In this document: positions 18,451-25,813 of the stretch, piece after piece | Position numbering within the stretch: the stretch's first letter is position 1 | Layout of the letters: each line of letters begins with the position of its first letter | Source: JAKPQD01 sp029572965 | GTDB lineage: Bacteria > Bacteroidota > Bacteroidia > Bacteroidales > DTGW01 | DNA: 64,000 nt | NCBI GenBank assembly: GCA_035374585.1 | Contig: DAOSPF010000005.1 | Coordinates: forward strand, 1-64,000 | Direction of reading: 5' to 3' | Position numbers and translations under genes: made by a program | The notes under the pieces: model-generated | Databases searched by the model: none | What the model was told of the DNA's origin: nothing | What the model saw: only the letters and a program-made list of their open reading frames with translations

Positions 18451-19578
18451 TTATAAAACTCCTTTTGTTGATGGTATCTCGGCATTGCAAGGGTCGCGGC
18501 GAAGCGCCATACGTATGGCCCTGGCAAAAGCTTTAAAAATGGCTTCAATTTTATGGTGTTCATTTTGTCCTTCAGCTTTAATGTTGAGGTTGCAACCTGC
18601 AGCATCAGAGAAGGATTTAAAGAAGTGATAAAACATCTCGGTAGGCATGTCGCCCACCATCTCACGTTTAAACTCGGCATCCCACACCAGCCAGCACCTG
18701 CCACCAAAATCAATGGCAACCTGTGCCAGACAGTCGTCCATTGGCAGACAAAACCCATAACGTGCCATACCAGCTTTATTGCCAATAGCTTTTTTAATCG
18801 CTTCGCCTAAAGCAATTCCGGTATCTTCAATGGAATGATGTTCGTCAACATCAAGATCGCCATTCACTTCAATAGTCATATCAATACCAGAATGCCGTGC
18901 TATCTGCATGAGCATGTGGTCAAAAAATTTAAGACCTGACGAAACATCGCCTATACCTCGGCCATCAAGGTTTATCTTAATATTTACGTCAGTTTCAGAG
19001 GTTACACGCCTGATATGTACAATTCTTTCGGGCAGGGCAAGAAAGCTATAAATATCCTCCCAATCTTCAGTAACCAGGGCGCAGTAATTTTCTAAACCTG
19101 CATTTTTTATATCTTCATATTTATCTTCAGCACCGTAAACAATAGCTTTGCAGCCAAGGTTACGGGCCAACATAACATCAGACATCCGGTCGCCAATTAC
19201 ATAACATTCAGACATATCGTAACTTCCGTTCATATATCCTGTAAGCATTGCTGTCCCGGGCTTACGTGTTGGCTTGTTATCTTCGGGAAAGGACTTATCA
19301 ATAAATACAGCGTCAAAAAAGATATCTTCACTTTCAAAAACCTGCATCATCTTGCCTTGCACCTTGTCAAAGTTTTCCTGGGGATATAAAGGTGTACCCA
19401 AGCCATCCTGATTAGTAACCATGACCATTTCAAAATCAAGGTTTTTTCGGATAAGAGAAAGCGATCGGATAACTTTAGGCATGAATTCTAATTGTTCCAG
19501 GGTGTCCACCTGTTTTGTTTCAGGAGGTTCAACAATCATAGTCCCATCGCGGTCGATAAACAAAGCCTTTTTCTTCAT
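18451..19578 (-). CDS. hisB: Bifunctional histidinol-phosphatase / IGP dehydratase HisB
   Basis: Fusion of a HAD phosphatase and imidazole glycerol-phosphate dehydratase (steps 6 and 8). The phosphatase half (about 1-170) has the nucleophile motif FIDRDGTMI (Asp9, Asp11) and GDRMSDVMLAR. The dehydratase half (about 188-375) carries the metal-binding histidines in FFDHMLMQIARHSG, DEHHSIEDTGIALG, FYHFFKSFSD and NEHHKIEAIFKA. The N-terminal phosphatase arrangement matches the enterobacterial type and is common in Bacteroidetes. Confidence 0.97.
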   Translation of the reverse strand: MKKKALFIDRDGTMIVEPPETKQVDTLEQLEFMPKVIRSLSLIRKNLDFEMVMVTNQDGLGTPLYPQENFDKVQGKMMQVFESEDIFFDAVFIDKSFPEDNKPTRKPGTAMLTGYMNGSYDMSECYVIGDRMSDVMLARNLGCKAIVYGAEDKYEDIKNAGLENYCALVTEDWEDIYSFLALPERIVHIRRVTSETDVNIKINLDGRGIGDVSSGLKFFDHMLMQIARHSGIDMTIEVNGDLDVDEHHSIEDTGIALGEAIKKAIGNKAGMARYGFCLPMDDCLAQVAIDFGGRCWLVWDAEFKREMVGDMPTEMFYHFFKSFSDAAGCNLNIKAEGQNEHHKIEAIFKAFARAIRMALRRDPCNAEIPSTKGVL

Positions 19579-19652
19579 TATTTGAAATTATTTAGCAGTC
19601 AAATTTAACCCAAATAAATCATATAGTTTGGCAAAACATTGTCTGCTGATGA

Positions 19653-20699
19653 TTAACCTGGGTTTAATGAATATTGTTTCAGTGCCATACATAATTGCTC
19701 ATTTTCGCCTTTTGAACCAACTGTAATACGGATACAACCAGCACATAAAGCAATCTTTGAGCGATTACGAACAACTATTTTATTATCAATCAAATATTTA
19801 TACAAACCTTCCGCATCATCTACTTTTACCAAAACAAAATTGGCATCAGAAGGGAAAATTTTTTTAATACAGCTAATATTAGACAATTGGTCAACCAAAA
19901 GCTTTCTGTTTGCTAAAATTTCTTTTACCCATTTATTCTTTTGCTCGTCATTATTGAGAATTTTCAAAGCATACTCTTGGGTAAGAGCATTTATATTGTA
20001 TGGATATTTGATTTTATTGAAAACACTAATGATTTCTTTAGAAGCAAAAGCCATTCCCAAACGGATAGCCGCCAAACCCCAGGCTTTGGAGAATGTCTGC
20101 AATATTACCAAATTAGGATACTTTGAAAGTTTTGGCAAAAAGCCCACATGATTAGAAAAATCAATATAAGCCTCATCGAGCACTACAATTCCTTCAAAGC
20201 CTTCGATAATTTTCTCCATTTCAGATACATCCAAATAATTGGCACTCGGGTTGTTAGGTGAACAAAGGAAAACAAGACGTGTATTTTTGTCAATAGCAGC
20301 AAAAACCGATGTTGATACAAGTTCAAAGTTTTCACTAAGCTTTACTGTGCGATATTCCACATTATTAATATCAGCAGCCACTTTGTACATGCCATAAGTT
20401 GGGTCAATGGCCACGATATTGTTCTCGCCAGGCTCACAAAAAGCCCTGATAACAATATCTATGGGCTCATCACTTCCGTTGCCAAGAAAAATATTCCCGG
20501 CTGGCACGTTTTTAATCCCGGCAATTTTTTCTTTCAGAAGCTGCTGAAGCGGGTCGGGATACCTGTTATAAGGAGCATTAAACGGGTTCTCGTTTGCATC
20601 GAGGAATACACTTGCCTCGCCCTGAAACTCATCGCGTGCACTTGAGTATGGCTTTAGGCTTTTTATATTTTTCCGTAAAAGATTATCCAAGTTTATCAT
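19653..20699 (-). CDS. hisC: Histidinol-phosphate aminotransferase HisC
   Basis: PLP-dependent class I/II aminotransferase, step 7. Visible motifs are FLGNGSDEPID, FLCSPNNPSANY, VLDEAYIDF and the Schiff-base lysine in LQTFSKAWGLAAIRLG. I chose the ATG at 20699 (MINLDNLLR), which overlaps the hisD end by 17 bp; an upstream in-frame start would add nine hydrophobic residues that do not fit the family. About 348 residues. Confidence 0.96.
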   Translation of the reverse strand: MINLDNLLRKNIKSLKPYSSARDEFQGEASVFLDANENPFNAPYNRYPDPLQQLLKEKIAGIKNVPAGNIFLGNGSDEPIDIVIRAFCEPGENNIVAIDPTYGMYKVAADINNVEYRTVKLSENFELVSTSVFAAIDKNTRLVFLCSPNNPSANYLDVSEMEKIIEGFEGIVVLDEAYIDFSNHVGFLPKLSKYPNLVILQTFSKAWGLAAIRLGMAFASKEIISVFNKIKYPYNINALTQEYALKILNNDEQKNKWVKEILANRKLLVDQLSNISCIKKIFPSDANFVLVKVDDAEGLYKYLIDNKIVVRNRSKIALCAGCIRITVGSKGENEQLCMALKQYSLNPG

Positions 20700-21993
20700 T
20701 GCAATATTTATTAACAACACTACCAAGGCGAAGGGTTACAGCATTTTTATGCCCGTCAAGCTGTTCAAGGGCAGCCATTTTTTCAATGGCAGGGCCAATA
20801 TTGAAAATACCATAATCGGAAATATGCTGATAGGTCACCTTCTTAACAAAACTATCAAGGTTTACCCCGCTGTACATTTTGGCATAGCCATTGGTAGGAA
20901 GGGTATGATTTGTCCCCGAAGCATAATCGCCAGCACTTTCGGGGGTAAGATGGCCAAGAAACACAGAACCAGCATTGATTACCTTCATTCCAAGTTCCAT
21001 AGCATTATCAGTAGCAATAATCAGGTGTTCCGGGGCATACTCGTTGACGATGTCCATCATTTCATCATTGCTCGGGGCAATGATAACACGGCTATTGCCT
21101 AATGACACAGTAGCTATATCCTTGCGGGGAAGGGCAGCAAGCTGTTTTTCGACTTCTTTTTCGATAGCAGGGACAATATTTTCATCAGTTGTAAAAAGCA
21201 ATACCTGACTATCTTTGCCATGTTCGGCCTGAGACAAAAGGTCTGAAGCTACAAAAGCAGGATTGCTTGTAGCATCAGCAATAACTGCAACTTCCGAAGG
21301 ACCGGCAGGCATATCAATTGCGGTACCTGTACGGTTAACCAATTGCTTGGCAGCAGTAACATATTGGTTTCCCGGGCCAAAAATTTTATATACCTGAGGA
21401 ATGGAGGCAGTTCCATAAGCCATTGCACCTATAGCCTGCACGCCTCCAACTTTATATATCTTTTTTATTCCTATGAGTGAGGCTGTATAAAGAATTGAGG
21501 CTGCTAATTTACCATTTTTCATCGGTGGAGAACACACAATTATCTCTTTACATCCAGCCAGCATTGCCGGAATCCCAAGCATCAACACGGTAGAAAATAA
21601 AGGAGCCGTACCCCCCGGGACGTAAAGCCCAACTTTTTCAATAGCAACAGCCCTTTGCCAACAGGTTACCCCGGGAGTCGTTTCAACTTTCTTTTCAACA
21701 ACTTTTTGCTGGAGGTGAAATTTTTCAATGTTGTTTTTGGCCAAAATAATGGCCTTTTTCAACTTTTCGTCAATCTGGCCGACAGCTTCATCAATCTCTT
21801 CAGGAGTAACCTGAAGTGAAGAAATCGACACTCCGTCAAATTTAGCGTTGTATTCCAGCACAGCCTTGTCTCCATTGGCTTTTACATCTGCCAAAATAGA
21901 AGAAACAGTATTTTCAAGCAAACTATTGTCAATGGCCGGACGCTTTAGCACATCTTTCCATTTTGACCTGTCGGGATATTTTATTAATTCCAT
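20683..21993 (-). CDS. hisD: Histidinol dehydrogenase HisD
   Basis: Zinc- and NAD-dependent oxidation of histidinol to histidine, the final steps. Conserved motifs include YVPGGTAPLFSTVLM, KVGGVQAIGAMAYGT, FGPGNQYVTAAKQLV, DMPAGPSEVAVIAD, LLSQAEHGKDSQ, EYAPEHLII and ASGTNHTLPT. The start is the ATG at 21993 (MELIKYPDRS); a TTG 9 bp upstream is less likely. 436 residues, typical. It follows hisG after about 104 bp of AT-rich repeats. Confidence 0.97.
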   Translation of the reverse strand: MELIKYPDRSKWKDVLKRPAIDNSLLENTVSSILADVKANGDKAVLEYNAKFDGVSISSLQVTPEEIDEAVGQIDEKLKKAIILAKNNIEKFHLQQKVVEKKVETTPGVTCWQRAVAIEKVGLYVPGGTAPLFSTVLMLGIPAMLAGCKEIIVCSPPMKNGKLAASILYTASLIGIKKIYKVGGVQAIGAMAYGTASIPQVYKIFGPGNQYVTAAKQLVNRTGTAIDMPAGPSEVAVIADATSNPAFVASDLLSQAEHGKDSQVLLFTTDENIVPAIEKEVEKQLAALPRKDIATVSLGNSRVIIAPSNDEMMDIVNEYAPEHLIIATDNAMELGMKVINAGSVFLGHLTPESAGDYASGTNHTLPTNGYAKMYSGVNLDSFVKKVTYQHISDYGIFNIGPAIEKMAALEQLDGHKNAVTLRLGSVVNKYCNDKLG

Positions 21994-22023
21994 GCTTTTC
22001 AATTACTAATTACGAATGACTAA

Positions 22024-22092
22024 TTACCGATTAATAGTTCTCATTAACCATTAACCATTAACAATTTACCATTAACAATTTACCATTAACCA
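22024..22092. repeat. ATTAACCATTAAC short tandem repeats between hisG and hisD
   Basis: Five or six imperfect units of CATTAAC(C/AATTTAC) occur in direct tandem. It is a low-complexity intergenic repeat typical of Bacteroidetes. Units are about 8-15 bp with no unique spacers, so it is not a CRISPR. Confidence 0.65.
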
Positions 22093-22097
22093 TTTGC

Positions 22098-22955
22098 TTA
22101 AACAATCATCTTCTCAATTGGGATAACCAAAATCCCCTGTGCCCCTTTATCCTGAAGCTTTCCAATAATATTCCAGAAATCTTTTTCAGGAACTACCGAA
22201 TGCAGCGAGACCCATCCTTCGTCAGCCAAAGGCACAATTGACGGGCTTTTCATTCCCGGAATAATGGCAATAATTTCATCTAAGTTCTTTTTGGGAGCAT
22301 TCAAAAGAATGTATTTATTTTTCTTAGCTTTCTGAACGCTTCTCATTCTGAATATCAAATCTTCAAGAATAGCTTGCTTTGAAGCAGAAAGATTTGGTGT
22401 AGAGATAAGCACTGCTTCGGACTTCATTACCACTTCAACCTCTTTCAGATTGTTGCTAAACAAGGTACTTCCAGAACTGACAATATCAAAAATAGCGTCA
22501 GCCAGGCCAATACCAGGGGCAATCTCCACAGAACCACTAATTACGTGAATATCTGCAGTAATATTTTTCTCTTTCAGAAATTTTGACAAAATCACAGGAT
22601 AGGTAGTGGCAATCCTTTTTCCCTGAAAATATTCAAGGCCTTTGTATTCATGGGCCTTAGGTATAGCAAGAGAGATACGGCATTTTGAAAAACCAAGCCG
22701 TTCGGTAATAACAACGTCTTTGCCGGTTTCGACATACACATTTTCGCCAACAACGCCTACATCAGCCACTCCATCGGCAACATATTGAGGAATATCGTCA
22801 TCACGAAGATATAAAACCTCAACAGGAAAATCAGGTGAATCTACCAACAAACGGCCACTACCTCCGGTAAGGCCAATTCCGCATTCGTTAAATAATTCAA
22901 GTGTTTTTTCGCTAAGCCGTCCCGACTTTTGTACCGCAATTCTCAATTTTTCCAT
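22098..22955 (-). CDS. hisG: ATP phosphoribosyltransferase HisG, long form
   Basis: First and feedback-controlled step of histidine synthesis. The catalytic part has LRIAVQKSGRLSEKTLELF, VLYLRDDDIPQYVADG, DVGVVGENVY and the PRPP motif DAIFDIVSSGSTLFSNNL. The C-terminal 75 residues (KYILLNAPKKNLDEIIAIIPGM and GWVSLHSVVPE) form the ACT-like regulatory domain, so this is the long, HisZ-independent type (285 residues). It is the first structural gene behind the his attenuator. Confidence 0.97.
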   Translation of the reverse strand: MEKLRIAVQKSGRLSEKTLELFNECGIGLTGGSGRLLVDSPDFPVEVLYLRDDDIPQYVADGVADVGVVGENVYVETGKDVVITERLGFSKCRISLAIPKAHEYKGLEYFQGKRIATTYPVILSKFLKEKNITADIHVISGSVEIAPGIGLADAIFDIVSSGSTLFSNNLKEVEVVMKSEAVLISTPNLSASKQAILEDLIFRMRSVQKAKKNKYILLNAPKKNLDEIIAIIPGMKSPSIVPLADEGWVSLHSVVPEKDFWNIIGKLQDKGAQGILVIPIEKMIV

Positions 22956-22992
22956 TTTATCTTGTTTTTCTGTTTGTTAACTTATTAAAACT

Positions 22993-23023
22993 AAAAAAGG
23001 CCTGCAGAACCCCGCAAACCTTT
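22993..23023 (-). terminator. his attenuator terminator (3:4 hairpin)
   Basis: On the minus strand a 10-bp stem AAAGGUUUGC / GCAGGCCUUU (two U-G wobbles) with loop GGGGUUCU is followed by a U-run. It lies between the leader peptide stop and hisG, where it can only serve to end transcription before the operon. Confidence 0.88.
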
Positions 23024-23129
23024 CCATTATATTGATGTCATAGATTTTACTTTTTCTGCATATACAATATCATTGCACAGGATGATGATGCCTGTATGCA
23101 TGATGAATTGTATATGTGTTTTTCCTCAT
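23003..23129 (-). promoter_or_regulatory. Histidine operon transcription attenuator
   Basis: Three mutually exclusive pairings can be read on the minus strand. Segment 1 (23116-23107, CATATACAAT, inside the leader peptide codons 4-8) is exactly complementary to segment 2 (23068-23059, ATTGTATATG). The end of segment 2 (TGCAGAA, 23060-23054) is exactly complementary to TTCTGCA (23009-23003) in the loop and 3' arm of the terminator. A ribosome stalled at the His codons would cover segment 1 and free segment 2 to break the terminator. A small hairpin ACAGG/CCTGT encloses the HHH codons. The model follows enterobacterial his attenuation; the assignment here is from sequence only. Confidence 0.85.
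23070..23129 (-). CDS. his operon leader peptide
   Basis: A 19-codon ORF, MRKNTYTIHHAYRHHHPVQ, with five His among 19 residues (codons 9, 10, 14, 15, 16), ends in TGA 47 bp before the terminator stem. It starts 22 bp downstream of a TAnnTTTG promoter element. Its position upstream of hisG, codon content and overlap with the alternative RNA pairings identify it as the regulatory leader peptide; the peptide itself needs no function. Confidence 0.88.
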   Translation of the reverse strand: MRKNTYTIHHAYRHHHPVQ

Positions 23130-23150
23130 TGTTTAATTATTATTTCGAGA

Positions 23151-23158
23151 CAAAGGTA
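23151..23158 (-). promoter_or_regulatory. TAnnTTTG promoter element of the his operon
   Basis: On the minus strand it reads TACCTTTG, a strong match to the Bacteroidetes -7 box, preceded by an A/T-rich tract. It would start transcription around 23145, just before the leader peptide. No good -33 TTTG is seen at 19-21 bp. Confidence 0.6.
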
Positions 23159-23294
23159 ATTTTTTTTTAATAAAACATAAAAAGCTGACAAACTTTTTTA
23201 ATGGCTAAATGGCTCTTTAAACAAGTTTTAGACATTTTTTTTAGGTCTAACCTAATTTTAATTTCATTTTAATACAAAAACGGATTTAGCACCA

Positions 23295-23395
23295 TACTTT
23301 TGTATCGTCTTGATTACGCAACACGCAAGACTGATAACATTTAATATATTCACGTTCTGCAAAAAAGAGGAGACCGCAACATCTCCTCTTTTTAT
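23295..23395 (+). ncRNA. Candidate small RNA between his leader and small lipoprotein gene
   Basis: On the plus strand a TACTTTTG promoter element (23295-23302) is followed by a 6-bp hairpin (GTCTTG/CAAGAC, about 23309-23333) and, about 60 nt later, a strong terminator hairpin with T-runs. The predicted transcript is about 85-90 nt and has no ORF of note. The terminator is shared with the convergent lipoprotein gene, so the RNA is inferred only from the promoter match. No -33 box was seen. Confidence 0.35.
23362..23393. terminator. Bidirectional terminator
   Basis: A 12-bp stem (AAAAAGAGGAGA/TCTCCTCTTTTT) with loop CCGCAACA has T-runs on both strands. On the minus strand it begins at the stop codon of the small lipoprotein gene. 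On the plus strand it would end the candidate sRNA. Confidence 0.85.
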
Positions 23396-23529
23396 TTTTT
23401 ATTTTGCTTTTCGCAAGGGCAAGGTACAGCTTTATGTTTGGTCAGCCCGCGTTTTGAACATGCAGTAACCATTAACAGACATAGCATAAGCACTACAATT
23501 CTACTCAAACATTTTCTTTTAAAAATCAT
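23392..23529 (-). CDS. Small lipoprotein, 45 residues
   Basis: A short ORF with a clear lipoprotein signal: positive N-terminus (MIFKRKCLSR), hydrophobic core (IVVLMLCLLM) and lipobox VTAC, with the acylated Cys at residue 24. The mature part is only 22 residues, Lys-rich with a CPC motif (AVPCPCEKQNKK). The stop codon abuts a strong terminator, which supports it being a real transcript end. The function is unknown; the CPC pair could bind metal. Confidence 0.65.
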   Translation of the reverse strand: MIFKRKCLSRIVVLMLCLLMVTACSKRGLTKHKAVPCPCEKQNKK

Positions 23530-23572
23530 TTTTCAAGTATTTATAAAAGCAAAATTAACTGAATTGGAATTT

Positions 23573-24178
23573 TTAAGCATAATAAACCTTCATCCTTTCA
23601 TCAAATCCCATAATTTTCGCAATATAACCTGCATTAGCTTTTGAAGTTAGCATTTCGAGCAATAGCAGCGCTACAAATATTGCCGTAGAAGGATTCCACG
23701 AGGTAATAATATTATTATCCACAACTATAGGTTCGTTTATCACATCAGCGCCATAAGTTCCAAGCAATTGCTGTCGTATTGGCTTTTGGTTATAAGTTGT
23801 AGCTTTTTTACCTTTCAAAATCCCTGCCTGACCTAACAAAAGTGCGCCAACACAAATAGAAGCTATCGGCTTATTTTGTTTGTAAAACTGTTGTATCAAT
23901 TCCTGCACATCAACACTATAAGCTTCTCTATAAAAATCATACTCTTCAAATCCCCCGGGAACAGCAAGTGCATCAAAATCTTCTGCTTTCACCTCTTTTA
24001 TCAAATAATCAACGACAAATTTCTGGTCAAAACTTGAAACAACTTCTTTTGTCAGGCCACAGGTAAATAATTTGGTTGTTTGGTCGCCATCAACAAGGTT
24101 CCAACCAATAACATCAATAAAAACACAAGCTTCATAAGTTTCAAAGCCATGAGGCAAAAGGAGAAGGACTTTTTTCAT
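23573..24178 (-). CDS. DJ-1/PfpI family protein
   Basis: A 201-residue DJ-1-superfamily protein. The start MKKVLLLLPHGFE at 24178 is the typical first strand; an upstream in-frame ATG would add 19 unrelated residues. The nucleophile-elbow Cys is in ASICVGALLLGQAGILKGKKATTY, and the conserved acid is in the HGFETYEA region. Members act as glyoxalase III/deglycase-like enzymes, chaperones or amidohydrolases; the exact activity cannot be told. A second DJ-1 relative lies at 37.9 kb. Confidence 0.88.
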   Translation of the reverse strand: MKKVLLLLPHGFETYEACVFIDVIGWNLVDGDQTTKLFTCGLTKEVVSSFDQKFVVDYLIKEVKAEDFDALAVPGGFEEYDFYREAYSVDVQELIQQFYKQNKPIASICVGALLLGQAGILKGKKATTYNQKPIRQQLLGTYGADVINEPIVVDNNIITSWNPSTAIFVALLLLEMLTSKANAGYIAKIMGFDERMKVYYA

Positions 24179-24305
24179 GTTTTTTTTTATTTTTTCAGGT
24201 TTAATGCACGCCACATGATTCAAAAAATGTACCAAAGATAAAATGAAATGTTTACTTGAAAATCAACACTTTAACCACAAAACACTAAAACTTTCACTTC
24301 AAATT

Positions 24306-25793
24306 TTACAATGTTACACCCGACTTAAAAATGGCAATTTCCCTATACCCTGACTTTTCGTTATTGACAAGTTTTCCGTTGGCAATGTCCAGAATATAAG
24401 CCGTGAATTCTTTGAGTACATCATCAATGTTTCTGCCATCGGCTATTTGTCCGGCGTTGAAGTCAATCCAGTGTGGCTTATTCAGAAATAAAGGAGTATT
24501 GGAGGAAATTTTTGTAGTGGGCACAAAGCTGCCAAACGGCGTACCACGGCCTGTTGTAAAAAGTACCATGTGACAACCTGCCGCTCCCAAAGCGGTTGAT
24601 GAAACGAGGTCGTTGCCCGGGGCGCTCAGCAAGTTCAGGCCTTTAACATTAATCCTGTCGCCATATTTGAGCACATCCGAAACCTTTGCTTTTCCGCACT
24701 TTTGTGTGCAACCCAACGATTTTTCTTCAAGTGTAGAAATTCCACCTTCTTTGTTGCCTGGCGAAGGGTTTTCATAGACAGGCTGGTTGTTTTGTATAAA
24801 GTATGCTTTGAAATCGTTGATCAGATGGACAATATTTTCAAATGTGGCTTTGTCTTTGGCGCGGTTCATCAGTATTGTTTCGGCACCAAACATTTCGGGC
24901 ACCTCGGTCAGCACGGTTGTCCCACCCTGGCTGATTAAAAAGTCGCTGAACAAGCCAAGCAATGGATTGGCTGTTATGCCAGACATCCCATCAGAGCCAC
25001 CGCATTTTAGCCCGACTTTAAGCTCAGAAACAGGCACGTCTGTTCTTTTGTCCTGAATAGCAAGGTGGTACAGTTCTCTGAGAAGCTTGAGCCCTTCTTC
25101 GTGCTCATTGCCCACCTTTTGTGTTTCAAGAAACCTGATGCGGTCTGTATCGTAATTGCCCAATAATTCCTTGAATGCTGAAGGCTGGTTGTTTTCACAA
25201 CCTAAGCCTAAGACCAGGACCCCTCCAGCATTGGGGTGCAAAACGATGTCACGCAGGATGAGGCGAGTATTCTCGTGGTCGTCGCCCAACTGCGAGCAAC
25301 CATAGTTATGTTTGAATATTTCAATGGCATCCAATGCAGAAGTGCCTATTTCGGCCTTCAGCGCCTGGAGCATTTTTTCGCCAATACCATTTACGCAGCC
25401 TACAGTGGGCACAATCCACAGTTCGTTGCGAATACCCACATCTCCGTTTTTCCGTCTGTAACCTTTGAATGTCAGGGCTTCTTTGGGATATACATTTTCT
25501 GCTATTTGCTGGTCGTACTGGTATTCGAGGATTCCCTCAAGCTTCGTTTTAATATTATGGGCATGAACATGTTGCCCGGGACGAATTTCAGTTAAAGCTT
25601 TGCCAATAGGGTAGCCATATTTGATAATGTCCGAACCTTCAGCAATAACAGACAATGCAAACTTATGGGCCCTTGGAATGGCTTGTTGCAAAGTGATTTC
25701 TTTATTGTTTATTACAAACATCTCGCCCGCATTAAGGTCTGTCAATGCAATGGCTACATTATCTGATTTGTCAATGATGGTAAATTTTGACAT
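24306..25793 (-). CDS. uxaA: UxaA-family sugar-acid dehydratase (altronate or L-fuconate)
   Basis: 495 residues with the N-terminal SAF domain (about 1-90; AHKFALSVIAEGSDIIKYGYPIG) and the C-terminal dehydratase domain with conserved Cys and metal motifs (RKNGDVGIRNELWIVPTVGCVN, HNYGCSQLGDDHENT, VLGLGCENNQ, KCGGSDGMSG and SLGCTQKCGKA). UxaA dehydrates D-altronate to 2-keto-3-deoxygluconate with iron. It follows uxaB by 20 bp, which supports altronate. However, UxaA homologues also sit in fucose loci such as that of Campylobacter jejuni, and a divergent fucose operon is adjacent here, so L-fuconate is a real alternative. Confidence 0.87.
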   Translation of the reverse strand: MSKFTIIDKSDNVAIALTDLNAGEMFVINNKEITLQQAIPRAHKFALSVIAEGSDIIKYGYPIGKALTEIRPGQHVHAHNIKTKLEGILEYQYDQQIAENVYPKEALTFKGYRRKNGDVGIRNELWIVPTVGCVNGIGEKMLQALKAEIGTSALDAIEIFKHNYGCSQLGDDHENTRLILRDIVLHPNAGGVLVLGLGCENNQPSAFKELLGNYDTDRIRFLETQKVGNEHEEGLKLLRELYHLAIQDKRTDVPVSELKVGLKCGGSDGMSGITANPLLGLFSDFLISQGGTTVLTEVPEMFGAETILMNRAKDKATFENIVHLINDFKAYFIQNNQPVYENPSPGNKEGGISTLEEKSLGCTQKCGKAKVSDVLKYGDRINVKGLNLLSAPGNDLVSSTALGAAGCHMVLFTTGRGTPFGSFVPTTKISSNTPLFLNKPHWIDFNAGQIADGRNIDDVLKEFTAYILDIANGKLVNNEKSGYREIAIFKSGVTL

Positions 25794-25813
25794 AGCTACA
25801 CCATTTGATATTA

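Noticed and set aside
22024..22092. Tandem ATTAACCATTAAC units resembling a small CRISPR
   Set aside because: Units are too short, contiguous and lack unique spacers; no cas genes are present.
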